DNA of 42,249 bases, taken from assembly GCA_016935815.1 (NCBI GenBank), contig JAFGQH010000062.1:1-42249 (forward strand). The letters run 5' to 3'. Position numbers and translations under genes: made by a program. The notes under the pieces are model-generated. The model made no database searches. It was not told the DNA's origin and saw only the letters and a list, made by a program, of their open reading frames with translations. Positions within the stretch are counted from its first letter, which is position 1. Every line of letters starts with the position of its first letter. The DNA comes from Bacilli bacterium. Lineage in GTDB: Bacteria; Bacillota_I; Bacilli_A; Izemoplasmatales; Hujiaoplasmataceae. Of this stretch, positions 18,599 through 26,775 are shown piece after piece.

Positions 18599-19065
18599 TT
18601 GCCATCACCGTCTTTCATAGCGCGTTTGATTGCTTTGATGATCATGTTGTAACCGGTACAACGGCAAAGATTTCCGGAGAGACCGATTTTGATTTCTTCA
18701 TCGGTAGGATTCGGATTTTTGTGTAATAAACTCTCAGATGCAATCATCATACCCGGTGTACAGAATCCGCATTGTACGGCTCCTTCTTCTTCAAAAGCCT
18801 CTCTCAGGACTTGATACCTCGAAGTTGTTGAATATCCTTCGATCGTAACGATATCTTTATTCATGACATTGGCAATCGGAACACTACAGGAATTGACGAT
18901 CTCATGATCTAGCAATACGGCACAAGCGCCGCATTCTCCTTCACCGCAGCCTTCTTTGACGCCAGTCAAAGAGAAGTCTTCTCGAAGAACATCAAGCAAT
19001 CTACGATTCAAATCGGTTTCCAAAGAAACTGGTTTTCCATTCAGTTGAAATTTGATTTTAGCCAT
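18592..19065 (-). CDS. Molybdenum hydroxylase 2Fe-2S subunit, complex A
   Basis: This 157-residue two-cluster ferredoxin-like subunit has plant-type cluster ligands C40, C45, C48 and C60 (GCGEGECGAC) and the second helical cluster at C99, C102, C134 and C136 (QCGFCTPG, LCRCTGY). All eight ligands are present. It relays electrons from the molybdopterin site to FAD. It overlaps both neighbours by 7-8 bp. Confidence 0.95.
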   Translation of the reverse strand: MAKIKFQLNGKPVSLETDLNRRLLDVLREDFSLTGVKEGCGEGECGACAVLLDHEIVNSCSVPIANVMNKDIVTIEGYSTTSRYQVLREAFEEEGAVQCGFCTPGMMIASESLLHKNPNPTDEEIKIGLSGNLCRCTGYNMIIKAIKRAMKDGDGKW

Positions 19066-21145
19066 TGTTCACCAACTCCATTAAATATTCCGGTGTCGCT
19101 GGAATTTTTGTAATTCTTTGTTTGACAGCTTGTTCGATTGCTTGAGCGACTGCTGGTGCTCCTCCAACCAAAGTAAGTTCTCCAACCCCTTTGGCTCCAT
19201 AAGGACCGTAGGCATATGGATTTTCATATAATACGGTTTCCATGGTTGGTGCGTCCATTGCGGTCGGAATGATATAATCTGTCATATTTTTTTGCTTGAG
19301 AACCCCAGATTCGTGTCTCATGACCTCAAGGTAACCATAAGCCACACCTTGAGCTAAGCCTCCATCGGCTTGTCCCAAAACGATTCGTTCGTCAATGGCT
19401 TTTCCTACATCGTATACGGACCAAGCGTGCAATACGGACACTTGATAAGTCACCGGATCCACTTCGACTTCGAGAATATTGATTCCCCAAGAATAGGCCG
19501 GATAGGCATCCCCTTGGAAGGTTTCTTCGTCGAATTTGATATAGGATGGTTGTTCATATTGTTTTTCTACAGTGAAGCTGGTTTCTTGCCAGCGTTCTTT
19601 CATTGTTTTCGCCGCTCTTGCGACAAGACCTCCGACGATCATCATCGTTCTGGAGGCAACGGTTGGTCCTGAATCCGGAACTTTGTCGGTATCCGGAAAA
19701 TCGAAGACGACTTGTTGGATTGGGATCTCAAGTATCTGAGAAACCACTTTTCGTAATGTGGTACGAATCCCTTGGCCCATATCCACTGCAGCGACCAAGA
19801 TTTGTACGGTTCCGTCTTTTTCTTTGTGCAAACGAACTTTCGCTTTGATGATATTGGCTTCTCCGGAACCGGTGAATCCACAGCCGTGGAAAAACCAACT
19901 CATACCGATTCCACGATTGGACTTCGGGTCATCATATAGTTTTCTCTTCGCTTTGAAATCAGAGATCTCCATCGCTTTTTCGATCATTTCATCCATGATG
20001 ATCGGATCGCGGAAGGTCCCGTTTGTCGAAGTATGGTCTCCTTGCTTTGCCAAGTGATTGTGGCGGAATGTAACCGGATCAACACCTAAATCCAATGCGA
20101 TGTGTTCCATGAACATCTCGATCGCAAAATACATCTGCGGTGCGCCAAACCCTCGAAACGCTCCGTTTGGTACTGTATTGGTTCGGAAGACATCGCCACT
20201 AACATCGAGATGATCAATCGTGTACGCTCCGGTACAGGCAATCAAGGCTCTGGATAAGACAACTCCAGACAATCCTGTATTGGCTCCACCATCGATTCCA
20301 ACATTGGTTCTGATGCTTTGGATGTGATTCGATTCATCCAATGCCGCTTCAAAATGAATCTTGGCTGGATGCCGCTTTGTGGTGACCAACATATCTTCTT
20401 CTCGGTCATACATCATCGAGATCGGTTGTTTGATTTTTCGTAAGGCAACTGCCAACTGACAAGCCATCAAGGATGGGAATTCTTCTTTTCCACCAAAGGC
20501 TCCCCCGATGGATGGTTGAATGACACGAACTTGATCCTCTGTCGTTCCCAATGCTTGGATGACTGCGTTTTTCACATAATAAGGGCATTGAATGGATCCA
20601 ACCAAAGTAACTTTTTCATCTTCGGTATACCCGACGAATCCTTGAGGTTCGATATAGGCCTGTTCCTGATATCCGGTTTCATAATCATATTGGATGATGC
20701 GGTTTGCCTTAGTGAACGGTTTGGAACCATCGCCTTTCTCAAAATGATAATGTATCACAGAATCCACCCATTCAAAAACTGGGGTGGTTTCTTCATATTC
20801 GATTTGTACTTGATTCACAAGTTCCTTTACCTTTGCTTTGTCGGGACCGACAATCAAAAGAATCGGTTCGTGAAGATAGGTTACTTCCGTTTTTGGAAAA
20901 ATCGGTTGATCTTCTAAGATGATCTTGACCACATTCTTACCGGGAACATCGGATGCATCCACAGAATAGTATCCATTCGGTAAATCTGGGAGAATGATGT
21001 TCTTGATGATTCCGGAAGGAATGCGACTTCGAACGGTCAAGGCATGGAGAATATGGTCGAATTTCAGATCGGCTACATATTTCGCCTGTCCAGAGATTTT
21101 CTCGGCGGCATCTGTCTTGCGAATCGATTTACTAATGTCTGACAT
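19058..21145 (-). CDS. xdhA: Molybdenum hydroxylase molybdopterin subunit, complex A
   Basis: The 695-residue catalytic subunit has the cofactor-contact motifs IGGAFGGKEE and RGFGAPQMYF, then DMGQGIRT, and the catalytic base glutamate in GAKGVGELTL (about E656). It would hydroxylate a purine such as hypoxanthine, xanthine or an N-heterocycle. It has AGGAGG six bases before its ATG and follows the flavo-iron-sulfur gene by 11 bp. Selenium in the active site cannot be seen from sequence but is suggested by the YgeY/SsnA/MocA neighbours. Confidence 0.92.
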   Translation of the reverse strand: MSDISKSIRKTDAAEKISGQAKYVADLKFDHILHALTVRSRIPSGIIKNIILPDLPNGYYSVDASDVPGKNVVKIILEDQPIFPKTEVTYLHEPILLIVGPDKAKVKELVNQVQIEYEETTPVFEWVDSVIHYHFEKGDGSKPFTKANRIIQYDYETGYQEQAYIEPQGFVGYTEDEKVTLVGSIQCPYYVKNAVIQALGTTEDQVRVIQPSIGGAFGGKEEFPSLMACQLAVALRKIKQPISMMYDREEDMLVTTKRHPAKIHFEAALDESNHIQSIRTNVGIDGGANTGLSGVVLSRALIACTGAYTIDHLDVSGDVFRTNTVPNGAFRGFGAPQMYFAIEMFMEHIALDLGVDPVTFRHNHLAKQGDHTSTNGTFRDPIIMDEMIEKAMEISDFKAKRKLYDDPKSNRGIGMSWFFHGCGFTGSGEANIIKAKVRLHKEKDGTVQILVAAVDMGQGIRTTLRKVVSQILEIPIQQVVFDFPDTDKVPDSGPTVASRTMMIVGGLVARAAKTMKERWQETSFTVEKQYEQPSYIKFDEETFQGDAYPAYSWGINILEVEVDPVTYQVSVLHAWSVYDVGKAIDERIVLGQADGGLAQGVAYGYLEVMRHESGVLKQKNMTDYIIPTAMDAPTMETVLYENPYAYGPYGAKGVGELTLVGGAPAVAQAIEQAVKQRITKIPATPEYLMELVNNG

Positions 21146-21156
21146 GCATTTCCTCC

Positions 21157-22233
21157 TTATTCAAAACGGATTGCTTTGGTTGGGCATTTGGCGATACAAA
21201 GCCCGCATTCAAAACACTTGTCTGAATCGAAGATGATCTTGTCTTTGAATTCAATCGCGAAATATGGACAAATTCGTTCACAAAGTCTACATTTCGTACA
21301 CTTTTCTTCGATCAACACCGGCGTGCTCTGTTTGTAAACCACATCTTTCGTCAGATTGGTTTGAATCACTTCTTCAATGCTGTGGAACCCATGTTTTTCC
21401 AAAGCTTTCGGTAGGTCGGCTATAATTTTGGAGTAGAGATTCTTTCCCCTAAGCAGTGCTGCAGAAAGCATCTGCACTGCACTTGCCCCCGCGAGTAAAA
21501 ACTCCAATACGTCATCCGCCGTGGCAATTCCACCAACCCCGATAACTGTCAATTCCGGTTCTGCTTGTTTGATTTTATAAACCGTTGCCAAAGCAATCGG
21601 TTTGATTGCCGGACCACTCGTCCAGACAAATCCTTTGTCATTGTTATAGATGGAAGCGCGTTTGTCCAAATCGATTTTCATGGTCGGGCCAAGCGAATTG
21701 ATCGCAACAACCCCATTCGCTCCCGCTTCCTTTATGGCTTTCGCAAATCCTTCAGGATTTGGGATATGCGGACTGATTTTCATATAGATTGGTTTACGGG
21801 TATTGCGTCTGATTGCACGGACGGTTTCTTGAATTTGTGACAAGTCCGTACCGACATAATGAGTGGAGATCTCAAACGCATCCGCGTATTGATCCACTTT
21901 TGGTACCAAGAATTCCATGTCTTCTTTGGAATATCCAAGTGACACGATCAAAGGTCTGTCTTTGGTTTTATGAAATTTCGGTAAAAAATCATCCAACCAA
22001 GTTTGGTAAGAATGCTCACTCCAAAGTTCGGAGTTCATAATGAATTGGTTGTCTCCGTAAATACAAGGTTTTGGAATCTGTGGTGCTGCGACAGAAATGG
22101 TTTTGGTTACGATTCCACCGCATCCTTCTTCTACAAGATATTGTAGTTTTTCCAAGTCCCCGTTCAAAGGACCTGCGGCTGGCATCAGGGGATTTTCAAA
22201 TGTCATTCCGTCAAAACTAGTCTTTAAATTCAA
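21157..22233 (-). CDS. Dihydropyrimidine-dehydrogenase-like FMN protein with two 4Fe-4S clusters
   Basis: The 358-residue protein is a dihydroorotate-dehydrogenase-type TIM barrel (residues 1-290; NPLMPAAGP, GVGGIATADDVLEFLLAGASAVQ) fused to a two-cluster ferredoxin tail with eight cysteines (C312, 315, 318, 322, 340, 343, 346, 350). This resembles PreA of dihydropyrimidine dehydrogenase and the FMN part of YgfK. The large YgfK is absent from the window, so this may be its compact stand-in, reducing a purine-derived ring with electrons from ferredoxin. The FAD/NADPH module is missing. The start is a TTG at 22233 inside the end of ssnA (17-bp overlap), with AAGGGA upstream. Confidence 0.82.
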   Translation of the reverse strand: MNLKTSFDGMTFENPLMPAAGPLNGDLEKLQYLVEEGCGGIVTKTISVAAPQIPKPCIYGDNQFIMNSELWSEHSYQTWLDDFLPKFHKTKDRPLIVSLGYSKEDMEFLVPKVDQYADAFEISTHYVGTDLSQIQETVRAIRRNTRKPIYMKISPHIPNPEGFAKAIKEAGANGVVAINSLGPTMKIDLDKRASIYNNDKGFVWTSGPAIKPIALATVYKIKQAEPELTVIGVGGIATADDVLEFLLAGASAVQMLSAALLRGKNLYSKIIADLPKALEKHGFHSIEEVIQTNLTKDVVYKQSTPVLIEEKCTKCRLCERICPYFAIEFKDKIIFDSDKCFECGLCIAKCPTKAIRFE

Positions 22234-23536
22234 GATTCATCCCTTCTTTCTCTATTGTTTCCCAGCAGTCTTTCGCGACTTCTTTCGCTTGTTTCTGCCA
22301 TTCATTCCATTTGATTGGTTGTTGATAATCTGCGATTTTTCGAACCCCATTCACAAATACGTTTTTCGGTCTTAGGTTTGGATAAAGACCAAAGAACAGA
22401 TGCCCGAATACATTGGATTCGTTTAGCGGGGTTGATTCTTGATATGGTACGGTGATCAAGTCCGCAACATATCCTGTTTCCAAACGTCCGAGTTTGATTT
22501 GCAGTTGCTTTCCCGCAAACTCATAGCTCTGAATGATTGCATTTTTAATCGATGCAAGTGAAAATCCGACTGGATTTTTAGAGATCAAATGTGCGGTATA
22601 ATAGGCATTCAAATATTCGATCGGCATTGAAGAAATCAAGCCATCATTGCCAATGAACCAATCGATTCCTTTGGATTCGATCATCGAAAGATTCGGCAAG
22701 CCTACTGCGTTGTTCATATTCGAAGTTGTATTGATTGCTATTTTGCAGCCTCGCTTTCGGATCAAATCCAGTTCTGATTCCTGGACATTGGCACAATGGA
22801 CTAAAATGCTGTTTTCATTGAGAAGTTGATGGCGATCCAATCGTTCCACGATCGTTTCTTGGAATTGTTCTTTGGTCCAATCTTCATCCATCTGGCTCTC
22901 TGCTACATGGATATGGATTCCTGCTTGATTCAAGTTCTTTCTAACGTTCTTTAACGTCTTTTCACTCAATGTAAACGAGGCATGAAGGCCAAACAACCCG
23001 GCCGCCATTGGGCCGTGATGATTTTGAATAAAGGATACATTTTCGGCGATTGCTTCATCCATATTGAAGCGGTCACTCGTCTCAAATGCCAGAATAGCTC
23101 TTGCACCAAGATCTTCACAAAGCGCAGTGCGGATGGTTTCCAAAGATCCTTTGATTTGTCCACTGGCGTGATGATCGATGAAGGTAGTGGTTCCGGTTGC
23201 CATTTGATCGATCCCAAAGGACAATGCGGAATAGCGAATCCGGTTCAAATCCAAGAAATGGTCCAGTTTCCACCAAAGTTGTTCGAGAATATCTCGGAAA
23301 TTCTTGGGATCATATGGTACTGTCATCCCTCTGGCAAAAGCAGAATACAAGTGAGTGTGTCCGCTGACAAAACCAGGCAAAACAAGTTGCCCTGAGACAT
23401 CGATGATTTCATCCAAACCACTCGATTGGAACGAGTCCATCGGTCCAATTTCCTGAATTACTGAATCAAAACGGATGAACACATCTTCTCTTAAGTTGTG
23501 GTAATCATAGGTTCTGGCATGAATCAATGCCTTCAT
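22217..23536 (-). CDS. ssnA: SsnA-type amidohydrolase
   Basis: This 439-residue amidohydrolase has the GHTHLYSAFARGM metal motif, HVAES and HCANV histidines, and a catalytic Asp in IGNDGL. SsnA-family enzymes occur with YgeY and selenium-dependent hydroxylases, and are chlorohydrolase/guanine-deaminase-like proteins that likely act on a purine-derived ring. The start is the second of two adjacent ATGs (23536 rather than 23539), since GAGGTG is only two bases from the first. The gap to the hydantoinase-like gene is about 10 bp. Confidence 0.85.
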   Translation of the reverse strand: MKALIHARTYDYHNLREDVFIRFDSVIQEIGPMDSFQSSGLDEIIDVSGQLVLPGFVSGHTHLYSAFARGMTVPYDPKNFRDILEQLWWKLDHFLDLNRIRYSALSFGIDQMATGTTTFIDHHASGQIKGSLETIRTALCEDLGARAILAFETSDRFNMDEAIAENVSFIQNHHGPMAAGLFGLHASFTLSEKTLKNVRKNLNQAGIHIHVAESQMDEDWTKEQFQETIVERLDRHQLLNENSILVHCANVQESELDLIRKRGCKIAINTTSNMNNAVGLPNLSMIESKGIDWFIGNDGLISSMPIEYLNAYYTAHLISKNPVGFSLASIKNAIIQSYEFAGKQLQIKLGRLETGYVADLITVPYQESTPLNESNVFGHLFFGLYPNLRPKNVFVNGVRKIADYQQPIKWNEWQKQAKEVAKDCWETIEKEGMNLEFKD

Positions 23537-23545
23537 CATTACACC

Positions 23546-24832
23546 TCAAATCTTGGTTCCCAAATAATATTGGAAATTCATATTTCGAACAAGGAATTTC
23601 CCGCGATGAATGGTATGAATCACGCGTCCTTTGCGAAGACATCCCTTGTACACGGAGTAATCGGTAAATCCATGGAAATCATCAATTGTATTTTCCATCA
23701 GATCATACACGAACAAATTCGCGCGTTTACCAACTTCAATGCTTCCTCTGTCTTTCATATTGTAAAGCGTGTAGAGGTTCTTTGACATCTTATCGATTGT
23801 TTTCTTCTCAAACAATTTATACATCAAGTCGAAGGAATATTCGATTCCTCCGATTCCTAGAGGAATATCTTTCAATAAATAATGATTCTTGTCATCGACA
23901 AAGAATGCACAGTGATCCGTTCCTATCGCATAGATGTCATCGAAATGATCTCTCAATTTACACATCTCGTTCTTGCTTCTAAGTGGTGGTGCGAGTGTAT
24001 ACAGATATCCATCATCTTTCTGGACTTCATCGGAAGTCAATGTGAAATAATGCGGACAACTCTCGACAAAGAATCGTTTATTTAGGATATCACCATATTG
24101 ATCCTTCAGTTTTTCAATCGTATAACCGGAAGAGAGATGGACCATATAGAGATATCCCCCATAGTCTCTTACATAAGATGCGAGTTTCAATGCTTCTTTG
24201 GTTTCCGAAATATTCGGTCTCGAGCGATTGAGATCTCTAAAAGTGAATTCGTCGTCCAAGGTGATGAGGTCATCGTTCTCGATATGGGCCAAAAGCAAGA
24301 AATGATGCTTTTCAGACAGTTTTAGTAATTCGATGATATCTTCATCATAGGTTCTTCTTCCGGAATCGGAATAAGTGGTGAACAATTTCAAGGAATGCAT
24401 TCCCAGTTCTTTCATCTTGAGAACGAATTCTTCCAGATCGCATTTGGGATTTTTGATGGTCGCGTGGAATTGATAATCCACACAGCAGTTTTTTGCCTCG
24501 GTCATACGCAGATCATATGCCGCTTGTAGGTCTTCTATGTTATCCACTGGATTCAAAAAATCGATGATGGTAGTCACACCACCAAACGCCGCTTGAATCG
24601 ATCCGGCAAGGAAATCGTCTCTGGAACGGATTCGCCCGAGATCCAGGTTGAAATGCACATGCGGATCTATGAGCGCCGGCAACACCAAAGAATCCGAAAC
24701 ATTGATAGAATCCTTTGCTTCGAGCAATTCCTTGGAGATTTCTTTTATGGTATCTCCCTGGATATAGATATTTGTTTTTTCAAACACTCCATTTCTGTAT
24801 ACGGAGCCATTCAAAATCCTGAGATCGTACAT
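23546..24832 (-). CDS. hyuA: Dihydropyrimidinase / hydantoinase-family amidohydrolase (HyuA/YgeZ type)
   Basis: The 428-residue cyclic amidohydrolase has the HVH metal motif in DPHVHFNLDLG, a carbamylated-lysine candidate in HSLKLFTTYS, further metal histidines in LAHIENDD and MVHLSSGY, and the catalytic Asp in IGTDHCAF. It would open a reduced purine or imidazole ring (hydantoin or dihydropyrimidine chemistry). The ATG at 24832 is chosen. The ORF-track start at 24844 is a GTG that overlaps the NTPase stop, and GGGTGA lies four bases before 24832. Confidence 0.85.
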   Translation of the reverse strand: MYDLRILNGSVYRNGVFEKTNIYIQGDTIKEISKELLEAKDSINVSDSLVLPALIDPHVHFNLDLGRIRSRDDFLAGSIQAAFGGVTTIIDFLNPVDNIEDLQAAYDLRMTEAKNCCVDYQFHATIKNPKCDLEEFVLKMKELGMHSLKLFTTYSDSGRRTYDEDIIELLKLSEKHHFLLLAHIENDDLITLDDEFTFRDLNRSRPNISETKEALKLASYVRDYGGYLYMVHLSSGYTIEKLKDQYGDILNKRFFVESCPHYFTLTSDEVQKDDGYLYTLAPPLRSKNEMCKLRDHFDDIYAIGTDHCAFFVDDKNHYLLKDIPLGIGGIEYSFDLMYKLFEKKTIDKMSKNLYTLYNMKDRGSIEVGKRANLFVYDLMENTIDDFHGFTDYSVYKGCLRKGRVIHTIHRGKFLVRNMNFQYYLGTKI

Positions 24833-24836
24833 GGTA

Positions 24837-25319
24837 TCACCCACTTATGATTTGATAGTCCTGAATTTGATAATGATTTAGTATCGGTTCCACCAGGTCT
24901 TCTCTGACTGAGAGATATAGGTCTAGTCCCGATTTTATTGCTGCTCTGATATGGAAATCGAACCCTTGATTTTCAAGTTCCAATTTCCCAACTTCGTCGA
25001 AATAAAGAGGTGTAGTGCATTCCGAAATCCATAATTGATAGTATCGATCGACTTCTCTTTGCGCTTCTTCTATGATAAGATACGGGCCGATCCGTTCTGA
25101 AAAACTCATGGATTCCGTCAAGCCTTCCAGCTGTCTCTCATGAATCATGAAAGGAAACTCAATCTCCTCTTTCAGAACATATGCATTGAATCCGAATACA
25201 TCGGATCCAATCATATATTTCTTGGATAAAATTCCGTTACCAATCGGTTGTCTTTGATAAAGTTCCAGCATTCTTGTGGTTTTGCCGGAATTCATCTTAC
25301 CAGTAACGATATTTACCAC
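24837..25319 (-). CDS. P-loop NTPase (nucleoside-triphosphatase-like) of the molybdenum hydroxylase operon
   Basis: This small protein of about 160 residues has a Walker A motif GKMNSGKTT near the N-terminus and a Walker B-like LYFDEVGKLELE near residue 115. That pairing is seen in THEP1-type nucleotide phosphatases. I do not know its exact role. It overlaps xdhC and lies among maturation genes, so it may serve cofactor or nucleotide handling. The best start is GTG at 25319, since GAGGAG is eight bases upstream. The GTG at 25328 used by the track is only one base from that site. Confidence 0.65.
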   Translation of the reverse strand: MVNIVTGKMNSGKTTRMLELYQRQPIGNGILSKKYMIGSDVFGFNAYVLKEEIEFPFMIHERQLEGLTESMSFSERIGPYLIIEEAQREVDRYYQLWISECTTPLYFDEVGKLELENQGFDFHIRAAIKSGLDLYLSVREDLVEPILNHYQIQDYQIISG

Positions 25320-26130
25320 TGTAAACACTCCTCATATGGGAATGATTTTCTTTTCCATGAGAAACTGCCAAGATTTCCGATGTGATCGAAATCGCGATTT
25401 CTTCCGGACTGTTTCCGCCCAGGTCGAGTCCTACTGGTGCGTAGAAATAGGATAGATCGATCTCTTTTCCATGTTCCTGATACGTCGCATCCAAATAGGC
25501 TTCCAATTTCTCGGGTGAACACAACATTCCCAAATATTTCGGTTTGATTCCAAGTTCGATAATTTTGTTGATGACATGATAATCGTATTTATGACTCGGA
25601 GTACAAACAACGATGAAACTGTTCGGTTTCAAACCCTCTTCTTCGATGAAACCGACAAAGGATTGGTGTACCAATCGGTCGGCACCTTGGAAGGTCTCAA
25701 TGACCTCTTTTCTATCGTCAATCACGCTGACATGAAACGGCATCGTCTTCAAAACATTGGAAAGTGCCTGACCGACATGACCAGCTCCGAAGATATAAAT
25801 GCTTTCTTTTGGCCCATTGTACTCGTAATATAATGTTACTTTTCCTCCGCAAGCCATAGGTAAAGTCGTGGACTCGGGAATGATTTTCCCTTCATCCAAC
25901 AGATAGGTCTCCAAAAGGTTGGCTCTTTGTTCAAGTAGTTTTTTTGCTTTGTTGATGGCATAGTATTCCAAAGCACCCCCGCCCACGGTTCCGGTGCTTT
26001 TTCCATCTTCAGTGACAATCATCTTCTTGCCGACCTCGACTGGACCACTTCCCTCTTTGGCGACGGCTGTCACCAACATCAGGTTGATGTTTTTCTTTCG
26101 CAATGTTGTCAATAGGTCATAGATTTCCAT
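25297..26130 (-). CDS. xdhC: XdhC/CoxI-family molybdenum hydroxylase maturation factor
   Basis: The 277-residue protein has the two-domain XdhC layout: an N-terminal domain with GTVGGGALE and the CGG motif (MACGG), a linker, then a Rossmann domain (IFGAGHVGQAL) and the family C-terminal signature VGLDLGGNSPEEIAISI. XdhC binds molybdenum cofactor, supports its sulfuration or selenation, and hands it to the catalytic subunit. The ATG at 26130 follows GGAG. It overlaps the NTPase gene. Confidence 0.92.
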   Translation of the reverse strand: MEIYDLLTTLRKKNINLMLVTAVAKEGSGPVEVGKKMIVTEDGKSTGTVGGGALEYYAINKAKKLLEQRANLLETYLLDEGKIIPESTTLPMACGGKVTLYYEYNGPKESIYIFGAGHVGQALSNVLKTMPFHVSVIDDRKEVIETFQGADRLVHQSFVGFIEEEGLKPNSFIVVCTPSHKYDYHVINKIIELGIKPKYLGMLCSPEKLEAYLDATYQEHGKEIDLSYFYAPVGLDLGGNSPEEIAISITSEILAVSHGKENHSHMRSVYSGKYRYW

Positions 26131-26144
26131 GGATTACTCCGCGA

Positions 26145-26774
26145 TTAGATAAAATATGTGATGACCAATGCTACTAAAAAAGTAGCTGCGGCGAAAACCG
26201 GTTTGAATCTGCTTATCATTGCTTTGGTTGTGAATGTCTTGGTAATAAAATCGTTTAAATATAGGAATCCTAATCCGAGTGCTGCACTTCCAAGCATGTA
26301 TAATCCGAAGAATTCCAGATATTGTGCTGTTGAGCTTAGATACGTCACACCTTGAACAGTCATATAGGCATAGAACAAAAGTCTCCAAGATAAACTTGCC
26401 ATGACGAATCCACCCACACGACTCCAGAGGTCTTTCTTGTCAATCAGAGTAATGACGATGAACACTCCTAATGCTTCCATCATAATGGAAAGCATCGGAT
26501 TGATGACTTTGAATACCGAAAGGTTTGGTAGGAAAAAGTCAATTGCCTTGATGGCTGAAGCCACGAATGCGATATAGATCAATGAAAGTCTGGAATTCGT
26601 CTTTTTGTATGCTTTATACAAAATTAGCCCTGCAAATGAGAACAAGACTGCCCCAGATGTATATAGACTGATTCCGGGTATCATATGCAAAGCCCATCCT
26701 AATGTTGCTTCAATGATTCCCCAAACGCTTCCGTAGAATACGATGGTAGTTAAGGTCTGTAGTTTTTGTTTCAT
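26145..26774 (-). CDS. Six-helix membrane protein of unknown function in the purine operon
   Basis: I do not recognise this 209-residue protein. It has about six hydrophobic helices, a short basic N-terminus, and charged residues inside helices (GIIEATLGW, IMMEALGVF). Its size and topology are like substrate-binding (S) subunits of ECF transporters, but no ECF ATPase genes are nearby and no known S-component motif is seen. It starts after AAAGGAGAC, inside the end of the molybdopterin-subunit gene, and precedes xdhC by 14 bp, so it is clearly part of the operon. A purine or molybdate/selenium-related transport role is possible but unproven. Confidence 0.7.
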   Translation of the reverse strand: MKQKLQTLTTIVFYGSVWGIIEATLGWALHMIPGISLYTSGAVLFSFAGLILYKAYKKTNSRLSLIYIAFVASAIKAIDFFLPNLSVFKVINPMLSIMMEALGVFIVITLIDKKDLWSRVGGFVMASLSWRLLFYAYMTVQGVTYLSSTAQYLEFFGLYMLGSAALGLGFLYLNDFITKTFTTKAMISRFKPVFAAATFLVALVITYFI

Positions 26775-26775
26775 G

